Below, piece by piece: positions 17,090 to 24,565 of a stretch of 64,000 nucleotides of DNA. Below the pieces are notes generated by a model, which saw nothing but the letters and a program-made list of their open reading frames with translations, ran no database searches and had not been told where the DNA came from. Source of the DNA: Hyphomicrobiales bacterium (lineage in GTDB: Bacteria; Pseudomonadota; Alphaproteobacteria; Rhizobiales; Rhizobiaceae); contig JAFKJU010000014.1 of NCBI GenBank assembly GCA_017305935.1, positions 1 through 64,000 on the forward strand, in the 5' to 3' direction. Each line of letters begins with the position of its first letter. Position 1 is the stretch's first letter. The position numbers and the translations under genes were made by a program.

Positions 17090-18061
17090 TCAATCTGCGG
17101 CCTCCTCCAGCAGAGCGATCGCGGTCTGCTCGTCGGTGATCAGGATGGTCGGCGCAATCGTCCGCAAGGCGGCGCGCAGGGCCGTGCGCTTTTCGCGCCC
17201 GCCCGACACCAGAACCCGCTCGGGCGTGCGTTTCAGCCGGGCGAGGTTGACGGAAATCACCCGCCGGTTGACGTCGTGATCCAATGTGTTGCCGTCCCGG
17301 TCGATGAAGTTGTACAGCACGTCGCCGACCGCGCCGCCGTCGATCAGCGACCGGCGGTCGGCCTCGCTCAGATAGCCGGTCCTGTAGCTGGTGGTCAGGT
17401 TGGAAATGCCGCCCACCGACAGCAAGGCGAGATCCAGTTTCTCGGCCATCTCGAAGGTTGCGGCCAGACCGCATCGCTCCAGCAGGGCATGTTTGGTCTC
17501 GGGGCTGTCGACGACGGCGGGCGCAGGCACGAGATATCCCTCGCCGCTGAACAGTTCGGCGAACTGCCAGGCGAATTCGGCGGGATTGTAGCGCTTGGCG
17601 GCGGCGATGCCGCCGAGCAGCGACACGACGCGAAAATCCTCCAACGAGGCACCGGCGATATAGCGCAGCGTGTTGTAGAGCGTGGTGCCCCAGCCGACGC
17701 CGACCGTCATGCCGGACCGCATCAACCCGGAGATGCAACTGCCGGCGGCGGCGGCGATCACCATGGTGGGATCGCCGTCAGGATCGGCAAACGGCGCCAG
17801 AAGCACGCGCCGCACCGCGAATTTCTGCTCGACACGGCATTCCAGCCCGATCAATTCCGAAAGCGGCGCGGCCATGGACACGCGCACCTCGTTGCGCCGG
17901 CGCGCCTCGGCCAGAAGGCGCACGACCATCACGCGATTGAGGTTCATCCGTGTGGCGATCTCGTTCTGGGTGTGACCCTCGACGTGATAAAGCCAGGACA
18001 CGCGCGCCCGCAGCCGGTCCGGCTCACTGGGCACGAAGGTCGATGGTGAAAGATCGTTCAT
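17090..18061 (-). CDS. SorC-family transcriptional regulator (first)
   Basis: A 323-residue sugar-responsive regulator. The N-terminal helix-turn-helix is around residues 18-60 (HTQNEIATRMNLNRVMVVRLL). The rest is the SorC/DeoR-type sugar-binding effector domain with VGVGWGTTL, VVSLLGG, GAVGDVLYNFIDRDG and VLVSGGREK. The family includes EryD (erythritol), SorC and B. subtilis DeoR, which bind phosphorylated sugars. AGGGGAAC lies before the ATG. It is flanked by the importer operon and the PfkB kinase gene, so it probably controls the import and phosphorylation steps. A homolog with the same layout lies at 20404-21339. Confidence 0.93.
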   Translation of the reverse strand: MNDLSPSTFVPSEPDRLRARVSWLYHVEGHTQNEIATRMNLNRVMVVRLLAEARRRNEVRVSMAAPLSELIGLECRVEQKFAVRRVLLAPFADPDGDPTMVIAAAAGSCISGLMRSGMTVGVGWGTTLYNTLRYIAGASLEDFRVVSLLGGIAAAKRYNPAEFAWQFAELFSGEGYLVPAPAVVDSPETKHALLERCGLAATFEMAEKLDLALLSVGGISNLTTSYRTGYLSEADRRSLIDGGAVGDVLYNFIDRDGNTLDHDVNRRVISVNLARLKRTPERVLVSGGREKRTALRAALRTIAPTILITDEQTAIALLEEAAD

Positions 18062-18144
18062 CCTGTTCCCCTGTCGCCGCCGGCAAGGCCATGCCGGCGC
18101 GATTCCGTCTGATCAGCCGATGCGCGGGCTGGTTGTCCCGCCGG

Positions 18145-19116
18145 TCAAACCGCCCGCGCGATCGACGGCGCGGCGATCTTCGGCTGCGTGCGGGCGATGA
18201 AATCGAGGGCTGCCGGAAAATCCGTCACGCCTGCCTGGCTGCCGAGACCTGTGGCGTTCAGGGCCGAGGACGCCTGCCCCAGACGAACGCAATCCTCCGG
18301 GTTCATGCCCTTGACGAGGCCGGTGGCGAAACCGGCGTTGAAGGCATCGCCACAGCCGCAGGTACACACCACATCGATGCCGAAAGCCGGCATCTGGAAG
18401 CAGCTGCCGTCGCGATGATGATAATACGCCCCGTCCGCCCCCATGGTCATGACGATGCATCCCACGCCGAGGTCGACGAAGAACTTGCCGATATCAGCCT
18501 TGTCGGACAGGCCTGACAAGGCCTGCGCCTCCTCGATGGAGGGAATGAAATAGTCCGTGTTCGGCAGCAGGCCTGCGACATTGGCCATGTCTTTCCTGTC
18601 GGCGGCGAATACGTCGAGCGTGGTGATGCATCCCCGGCGCTTGGCCTCGGCCATCAGGGCGAAGCTCGGCGCACCGTCCATACGGTTCATGAGGCCCGTG
18701 CCGCCGATATGGACGATCCTGGCATCAAGCACCTTGTCGATATCCGCGGCGGCAATTTCGAAGGCGCCGGTGGCGCCGCGCATGTGCAGGGCCGGGCGCT
18801 GCCCGTCCGGCCTGGTCGTCACGATCGACGACGAGGTGCCTGCACCGGGGCACAGTTGCATCATCGACGTGTCGATCCCGAAATGGCCGAGGCGCTCGAT
18901 CACCCATTTGCCCATCAGGTCGTCGCCGATGCCGCCGACGGCGAGCACGCTGAGACCGTATTTCGCCGCCACCACGGCCGCCGCCCCGGCCGCGCCGGAC
19001 ACCGCCATGGTGATGTCGTCGACGAAATAGGTATGGCCGCCGGGCGGTATCGCCGTCACCGGCCGCGCAAGGCAATCGAACGTGTAAAATCCGATCGAAC
19101 TGTAATCGTATGTCAT
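18145..19116 (-). CDS. PfkB-family carbohydrate kinase
   Basis: A ribokinase-like sugar kinase of 323 residues. The N-terminal family signature is seen in AVSGAAGAAAVVAAKYGLSVLAVGGIGDD, and the catalytic loop is CTCGCGDAFNAGF, where the catalytic Asp is intact but the usual GAGD reads GCGD. The substrate could be the imported sugar or a catabolic intermediate. The ATG at 19116 was chosen, but a GTG nine bases earlier is also possible because the GGAG site lies close. It is upstream of the SorC regulator gene on the same strand, 83 bases apart, so co-transcription is likely. Confidence 0.9.
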   Translation of the reverse strand: MTYDYSSIGFYTFDCLARPVTAIPPGGHTYFVDDITMAVSGAAGAAAVVAAKYGLSVLAVGGIGDDLMGKWVIERLGHFGIDTSMMQLCPGAGTSSSIVTTRPDGQRPALHMRGATGAFEIAAADIDKVLDARIVHIGGTGLMNRMDGAPSFALMAEAKRRGCITTLDVFAADRKDMANVAGLLPNTDYFIPSIEEAQALSGLSDKADIGKFFVDLGVGCIVMTMGADGAYYHHRDGSCFQMPAFGIDVVCTCGCGDAFNAGFATGLVKGMNPEDCVRLGQASSALNATGLGSQAGVTDFPAALDFIARTQPKIAAPSIARAV

Positions 19117-19251
19117 CTTCTCCACCCGGCACCACGCTTCTGTGGCGCTCCCTCCAAATGATATTGCGGACTGCAGGTCGGGAGCGCGGGCGCCATCGAC
19201 GATGGAGCCTTCTCCCCTGTCCGGCGGCCGCCGAACTGCCCTTCCGGCGCC

Positions 19252-20166
19252 CTATCCGTGCGTGCGGATGAAATCCAGAAGTGCGGCGCTCAGCCGCTCC
19301 GGCGCTTCCAGCGCCAGGCTGTGGCCGCATTCCTGGAAGACGTCAGACCTGACGACGTTTTCAGCCGCGCGCTGCATCTGGTCGCGCACCAGATCGCCGA
19401 AGAACTCGGGCGCGCCGATGGTCATCACCGGCATCTTCAGCTTCGTGCGGATCAGTTCGTCGTTGATCCGGGCATTCTTCAGGCCGGCGCGATAGGTCTC
19501 CAGGCAACCGCGCAGACCGCCGGGAGCCGAAAGCTTCGCCACCCATTCGCGGATCGCCTCGTCGGCGATGGCGTTCGGATTCCAGGTCTCCGCCTTGATC
19601 CAGAATTCCCAGAACTCACGCTCGCGGCCGGCGATCAGCATTTCCGGCAGATGCGGGATCCAGAAGAACGGAATATGCCATAGCCACACGCCGCTCATGC
19701 GAAACTGCGCCGACACCTTGTCAGGCGTGAAATTCGACCATTCCTCCAGCCCCTGTCCGGAAAGCAGCATTTCCGCAAAGGACAGGGTCTTGACGCGGTC
19801 GGGCTCGCTGGCGGCAAGAACATAGGCGAATTCCGCGCCGCGATCCTCACCATGGAGATGAAATCTGTCGTGACCAAGCTGGGTCATCAACTCCGCCATG
19901 TCGCGCGCGTTGGTGCGCGAATCGTAACCTTCCTCGGCCGGAGGTTTGTCCGTATCGCCAAATCCACGCAGATCCGGCGCGACAACGCGGAAATGCGGCG
20001 TCAACAGCGCAATGAGGCGATACCAGTAGAAATGCGTCTTCGGCGTGCCATGCAGCAACAGCAGCGGCTCCCCCTCGCCGGCCGTCACATAATGCATGCG
20101 AATGCCGTTCACGCGCGCCCGACCATGGCGAACCGCCACGCCCTCATGATCGTAGATCTCGACCAT
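19252..20166 (-). CDS. Alpha/beta hydrolase, Asp-nucleophile type (dehalogenase/epoxide-hydrolase-like)
   Basis: A 304-residue cytoplasmic alpha/beta hydrolase. The oxyanion motif HGTPKTHFYW is at 39-48, the nucleophile elbow HGEDRG (105-110) places Asp108 as nucleophile, and His282 in ECGHSLALE is the catalytic base. Asp rather than Ser marks the haloacetate-dehalogenase, haloalkane-dehalogenase and epoxide-hydrolase branch; in fluoroacetate dehalogenases the motif is GHDRG, here GEDRG. The start at 20166 has GGGAGG at the right distance and leaves the operator-like palindrome upstream of it. It is grouped with the SorC regulators and kinase, so it may hydrolyse an ester, lactone or epoxide in the same pathway; that role is inference. 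Confidence 0.86.
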   Translation of the reverse strand: MVEIYDHEGVAVRHGRARVNGIRMHYVTAGEGEPLLLLHGTPKTHFYWYRLIALLTPHFRVVAPDLRGFGDTDKPPAEEGYDSRTNARDMAELMTQLGHDRFHLHGEDRGAEFAYVLAASEPDRVKTLSFAEMLLSGQGLEEWSNFTPDKVSAQFRMSGVWLWHIPFFWIPHLPEMLIAGREREFWEFWIKAETWNPNAIADEAIREWVAKLSAPGGLRGCLETYRAGLKNARINDELIRTKLKMPVMTIGAPEFFGDLVRDQMQRAAENVVRSDVFQECGHSLALEAPERLSAALLDFIRTHG

Positions 20167-20177
20167 GCCATCCTCCC

Positions 20178-20253
20178 AAATGAACATTAATGCTCATAAG
20201 GTCACATATGTTCATTTCCGTGTCAAACAAATTTCACGAATTACAAATGTTCA
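20178..20253. promoter_or_regulatory. Inverted repeat before the hydrolase gene, SorC operator candidate
   Basis: AAATGAACAT (20178-20187) and ATGTTCATTT (20208-20217) form a perfect 10-bp inverted repeat with 20 bases between, so the arm centres are 30 bases or about three helical turns apart. A third half-site, AATGTTCA, lies at 20246-20253. The repeat is directly upstream of the hydrolase ribosome site and so would overlap transcription initiation. The pattern matches those at 11790-11820 and 21566-21596. Confidence 0.6.
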
Positions 20254-20403
20254 ACCTGGAGGCGTCGCGGCGAGGCTGGCAACAAGCAAGGATGGACGGC
20301 CGCGAAGCACACGTCGACGACCACCAGCCGCACGTTTTCGCCATTTCGAAACCTCTGCGCAAAAGCCGCCGCAGAAGCGGCGACATCGGCATCGCGTGGT
20401 GAC

Positions 20404-21339
20404 CTATTCGCCCAGCAATTGTTGCGCGACTTCGAGATCGGTCACCACGACCTGGGGCGAAAGCAGTTTCATCGCGCCCTTGATGGCGGCATATTTATGC
20501 CAGCCGCCTGAAGCCAGCACCACCTTGCGCGCGGTTCGCAGCGACCGCGGATCGACGGCCACCACGCGGCGGTTGACCTCGTGATCCACAACCTCCCCGT
20601 CGGCATCGATGAACCGGCACAGAATGTCGCCGACGGCACCCGCCTTCTGCAACGAGATGATTTCGTCGCGCTCCAGCAGGCCATAGCGATTGAACGTCGA
20701 CCCCGGCGACAGATCGCCGACACTGACGATGGCGGTGTCGAGATTCTCTGAGCGCCGAAAGACCTCGCGGATACCCGGATGGGTCAACAGGGCATCCCGC
20801 GTACGCTCGTCCGGCGCAAACACCGGCGCGGCGATCAGATAGGCCTCGGCGGCCAGCCTGTCGCCAAGACGCCAGGCAAATTCCGAGGGATTGAAGGTGT
20901 TGACCCGCGTCAATCCGCCCAGCAGCGACACCACGGACATATGCGTATCCACCTGCTGGGGAATGGCGGGCAGGCAGGCGCTCAGCGTCTTGCCCCAGCC
21001 GAGGCCGATCGTCATGTTTTCCTTGAGGATATCGGTCATGTACTCGCCGAGCACGCCGCCGATGATTTCCGGTAGCTGCTCCGCCTGTTTCGGCACGGGA
21101 ACGACAATGGCCCGCTCGAGCTTGAACCGCTTTTCCAGCTCCCGCTCCAGCGCCACGCAATTGCTCTGGTGGGAAAGAACCCTGATCTGCACCGTGCCGT
21201 CCATGCGCGCCGCAGCCAGCATGCGCAGAACTTTCGCGCGATTGAGTCCCAGCTCCTGCGCCACCTGGTCCTGTGTCATCCCTTCCTTATAGTAAAGCCA
21301 TGCAGCCCTGGTTCGCAGATCGTCAGATAAATCGGACAC
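20404..21339 (-). CDS. SorC-family transcriptional regulator (second)
   Basis: A 311-residue paralogue of the first regulator, starting with GTG preceded by AAGAGGAAT. The helix-turn-helix is at about residues 8-50 (GMTQDQVAQELGLNRAKVLRML). The effector domain repeats the key motifs of its paralogue: GLGWGKTL, VVSLLGGL, NPSEFAWRLGD, GAVGDILCRFIDADGE and DHEVNRRVVAVD. It lies between the hydrolase gene (same strand, downstream) and the zinc dehydrogenase gene (divergent), and probably controls both through the flanking AT-rich inverted half-sites. Two SorC regulators in one island suggest that two effectors or two pathway stages are sensed. Confidence 0.92.
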   Translation of the reverse strand: MSDLSDDLRTRAAWLYYKEGMTQDQVAQELGLNRAKVLRMLAAARMDGTVQIRVLSHQSNCVALERELEKRFKLERAIVVPVPKQAEQLPEIIGGVLGEYMTDILKENMTIGLGWGKTLSACLPAIPQQVDTHMSVVSLLGGLTRVNTFNPSEFAWRLGDRLAAEAYLIAAPVFAPDERTRDALLTHPGIREVFRRSENLDTAIVSVGDLSPGSTFNRYGLLERDEIISLQKAGAVGDILCRFIDADGEVVDHEVNRRVVAVDPRSLRTARKVVLASGGWHKYAAIKGAMKLLSPQVVVTDLEVAQQLLGE

Positions 21340-21565
21340 GCCTATTCCTCTTTCCCAAACAGTATCGCAACCTATAGAGTAGATACACGCCTTTATCCAT
21401 TCCCATGCGGTTCACGATGACCGCTATCGCGTCCGCGGGTGGCGCGGCTCCGACGGGGCCGGGAACGTCGGCAGCCATCGACGCGCGTCGAAGGCGTGCC
21501 CCGAACATTTCATCGCCTCATCATCGAGAACCTGCGCCGCGAGCGCATGCATAGATTTTGACGCC

Positions 21566-21620
21566 GAACAAAGTGCCAGCGATTTTTAATATGTACATTT
21601 GAAAATTCTTTGTTACATTT
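21566..21620. promoter_or_regulatory. SorC operator candidate in the divergent promoter region
   Basis: The 307-base gap between the divergent regulator and zinc dehydrogenase genes is GC-rich at first and AT-rich from about 21550. It contains GAACAAAG (21566-21573) and ATATGTAC (21589-21596), starts 23 bases apart, exactly as at 11790-11820, plus a further TTTGTTAC at 21609-21616. The sites lie 30-80 bases before the dehydrogenase start. The rest of the gap (21340-21560) shows nothing else that I recognise. Confidence 0.55.
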
Positions 21621-21646
21621 GATCAGACGACAGAAGGAGATATTTC

Positions 21647-22684
21647 ATGAAGGCTGGCTTGCTCAAGGCGCCCAATCATCTTGACTACGAAAGCGTCAAC
21701 GATCCCGCGCTCGCGCCGGGCGATCTCCTGATACGGGTCCGCGCCGCGACCGTCTGCGGGACCGACATCCGCATCTTCCGGGGAAAGAAGACGGTGGGCG
21801 TTCGCTATCCGTCCATCCTCGGCCACGAATTTTCCGGCGAAATCGTCGACAATGGTGGGCACGGCCAGTTTTCTTGCGGCGACGCGGTGGCAGTCTGCCC
21901 GGCCATTCCCTGTGGTCATTGCGCCCATTGCAAGCGCGGTTACGAAAATATCTGCATGAACCAGACGGCGATCGGCTACGAGATCGATGGCGCCTTTGCG
22001 GAATTTATCCGCATTCCCGCAAAAGCCGTGCTCTCCGGCAACGTCTTCAAACTGCCTCAAGGTCTTGGCTGGGAAAAGGCTTCGCTGATCGAGCCGCTGG
22101 CCTGCGTCCTGAACGGGCAGCAGCGCATCGATATCGGGATCGGCGACAGGGTCGTGATCCTGGGCTGCGGTCCCATCGGCCTCCTGCATGTGAAGCTGGC
22201 GCGGCTTTCAGGCGCTGCCCGGGTCATTGTCAGCGAGCCGAGTTCCTCCCGGCGCGCCGCCGCGCTGGAAGCCGGCGCCGACATGGTGGTCGATCCAACC
22301 TGCGAGGATCTGAAGGCCATCGTCAAACGCGAAACGGACGGGCTTGGCGCCGACAAGGTCATCGTCGCGATCGGTGTCCCACGCCTGGCCAATGATGCCA
22401 TATCCCTGGTGCGCCACCGCGGCGCCGTCAGCCTGTTCGCCGGGTTCAGCGCCGGAGAGCAGGCCATGCTCGACGTCAACGCGATCCATTACAACGAGAT
22501 CGTCGTCACCGGCTCCTTCGGTCTCGACCGCCTGCAATTCGAGATGGCGCTGGGAATGATTGCCTCCGGACGTCTGGAGGTGGAAAGCATGCTCACCCAT
22601 CGTTTCGAGCTGTCCGATATCCTCGCGGCGCTGGAAACGGCGGAGCGCGGCGATGCGATCAAGGTGGCGATCGTCAATGCCTGA
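21647..22684 (+). CDS. Zinc-dependent alcohol (polyol/threonine-type) dehydrogenase
   Basis: A 345-residue medium-chain dehydrogenase. The catalytic zinc ligands are Cys37 in TVCGTDIR and His60/Glu61 in GHEF. The structural zinc site is Cys89, Cys92, Cys95 and Cys103, in the stretch CGHCAHCKRGYENIC. The NAD(P)-binding motif is VVILGCGPIGLLHV. The sequence best suits the sorbitol/threonine dehydrogenase branch, which oxidises secondary alcohols of polyols. GAAGGAGA precedes the ATG. The GlpD-like gene starts within its last codons, so the two are translationally coupled. Confidence 0.93.
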   Translation: MKAGLLKAPNHLDYESVNDPALAPGDLLIRVRAATVCGTDIRIFRGKKTVGVRYPSILGHEFSGEIVDNGGHGQFSCGDAVAVCPAIPCGHCAHCKRGYENICMNQTAIGYEIDGAFAEFIRIPAKAVLSGNVFKLPQGLGWEKASLIEPLACVLNGQQRIDIGIGDRVVILGCGPIGLLHVKLARLSGAARVIVSEPSSSRRAAALEAGADMVVDPTCEDLKAIVKRETDGLGADKVIVAIGVPRLANDAISLVRHRGAVSLFAGFSAGEQAMLDVNAIHYNEIVVTGSFGLDRLQFEMALGMIASGRLEVESMLTHRFELSDILAALETAERGDAIKVAIVNA

Positions 22685-24368
22685 CGGTTCGGCACGCGGC
22701 GCCGCAATGCCCGGCCGGCTCGGCGCATTGCGGGAAAACTATCCCGTGGTGATCGTCGGCGGCGGCATCAACGGATGCGGTCTTTTCCGCGATCTTTGCG
22801 AGCAGGGAGTCGACGTTCTGCTGATCGAACGAACGGATTTTTGCTCGGGCGCCAGCGCCGCGCCCTCGCGCCTCATCCATGGCGGCATCAAATATCTGGA
22901 GACCGGCGAATTTCGGCTGGTCGGGCAGTCCGCGCGAGAGCGGAATCTGCTGTTGAAAAACGCACCGCATTATGTGACGGCGCTGGAGACGGTGCTTCCG
23001 GTGGCGTCGCATTTCGGCGGCATCGTGCCATCCATCAAGCGATTTCTTGGCTTTAAGGCCAGGATGAGCGACCGTGGATCGATCATCACCCGTCTTGGAT
23101 TGCTTGTTTACGATCTTTACGGCCGGCATTTCCGAACCATGCCGAAACACCGCATGCTGTCGGCGCGGCGCGCGCGGGCCGAGATGCCGTCCCTCAATGC
23201 GGCCTTTGTCGGCGTCGGTCTCTATTACGAAGCCCGCATCAGCCATGCCGAGCGGCTCGGCCTCGAACTTGTTCTTGACGGCGAAGCGGCCAACCCCGCT
23301 TCGCGCGGGCTCAATCATGCCGAAATTCGTTTGGAGGCAGGGCGTCTCGAGATCATAGATCGCCTGACCGGGGAGCGCCGAGCCATCGAGGCCAGGGTCG
23401 TCGTCAATGCCGGCGGCGCCTGGATCGACAGCGTCAATGCAGGGCTGGGGATCGATTCCCGCCATATGGGCGGCACCAAGGGCTCGCACATCATCGTTCG
23501 CAACCGCGCGCTTCACGATGCGCTTGCCGGACGGATGATCTACTTCGGTTCGTCCGACGGGCGCGTCAACCTGATGTATCCGTTCATGGGCAACGTGCTG
23601 ATCGGCGCGACCGATCTTCCGATATCCGACCCGGACGGCGCGCATTGCAGCGCCGAAGAAATCGACTACATGACCAAAGTCATTCGCGAGGTCTTCCCCG
23701 AAATCGCCGTCGGGCGCGACGAGATCGTGATGACCTATTGCGGTGTGCGGCCCCTGCCGCGCAGCGAGGGGCTCGATCCCGGCGAAATCAGCCGCGATCA
23801 CGCCATCGTCGAAGACACGATCGCCGGCTTGAACATTCCGGTCCTGGCGCTGATCGGCGGCAAGTGGACGACGTTTCGCGGCTTTGCCGAGGAGGCTGCC
23901 GATCGCGTGCTGCACCGGATCGGCGCACGACGGCGCCGGTCGACGCAACATCTGGCCATCGGCGGCGGTCGCGACTTTGCGACTGCCGAGGCCGCTTTCG
24001 AAACGCGGGCAAGCGATCTTTGTGCCAAGCACGGCCTCGACCGCGAAACCGCCCTGCGCCTGTTGCGCCGCTATGGCAGCCGCGCCAGGCAAGCACTTGA
24101 TGCAAGCACGGGATGGACACCCCTGATATCGCTGCCGGGCTACGCAAGACAGGAAATCGCCTGGCTATGCCGCGCGGAAAAAGTCGGCACGCTCGACGAT
24201 CTTGTTTTTCGGCGTACGGACATCGCATTGTCGGGTTGCTTGACGAAAAAAGTGGCGGCCGAGCTGGCAGACATCGCAGCGGAGACGCTGGAATGGTCAC
24301 CGCATGGGGCAGCGCAAAATCTCAGGCATGCGCTCGAGACAGCCGAAAAACACAATATAAGTATCTGA
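22677..24368 (+). CDS. GlpD-like FAD-dependent polyol-phosphate dehydrogenase
   Basis: A 563-residue flavoprotein of the glycerol-3-phosphate dehydrogenase family, a membrane-associated enzyme class that passes electrons to ubiquinone. The FAD motif VVIVGGGINGCG is near residues 24-35, and family blocks SRLIHGGIKYLE, GGAWIDSV, GTKGSHI, GATDLP, YCGVRPL and GGKWTTFR are all present, as is the C-terminal helical domain. It may be a genuine GlpD, or a relative such as EryB (erythritol phosphate dehydrogenase), which also sits in SorC-regulated loci. No glycerol kinase or GlpR is nearby, which favours a pathway-specific role. The ATG at 22677 overlaps the upstream stop; another Met at 22707 is possible. 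Confidence 0.9.
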   Translation: MPDGSARGAAMPGRLGALRENYPVVIVGGGINGCGLFRDLCEQGVDVLLIERTDFCSGASAAPSRLIHGGIKYLETGEFRLVGQSARERNLLLKNAPHYVTALETVLPVASHFGGIVPSIKRFLGFKARMSDRGSIITRLGLLVYDLYGRHFRTMPKHRMLSARRARAEMPSLNAAFVGVGLYYEARISHAERLGLELVLDGEAANPASRGLNHAEIRLEAGRLEIIDRLTGERRAIEARVVVNAGGAWIDSVNAGLGIDSRHMGGTKGSHIIVRNRALHDALAGRMIYFGSSDGRVNLMYPFMGNVLIGATDLPISDPDGAHCSAEEIDYMTKVIREVFPEIAVGRDEIVMTYCGVRPLPRSEGLDPGEISRDHAIVEDTIAGLNIPVLALIGGKWTTFRGFAEEAADRVLHRIGARRRRSTQHLAIGGGRDFATAEAAFETRASDLCAKHGLDRETALRLLRRYGSRARQALDASTGWTPLISLPGYARQEIAWLCRAEKVGTLDDLVFRRTDIALSGCLTKKVAAELADIAAETLEWSPHGAAQNLRHALETAEKHNISI

Positions 24369-24565
24369 AGCCTGGAAAGCCCCAATTCATTTCGGTGGCA
24401 GGCCAGACCGACAGACATGTTCCCGATCGATGCCTGCCGGCCGAAGCGCCTGGGCGGCCGCATCGCCATCCTGTTGATCGAGCTTTACCGTCAGGGCGTT
24501 TCGCAATCCCGATCGTCTGAAGGCGATGGCTCACGCCGTGCGCGGCTTGGACCTGCGGCGCGCGC

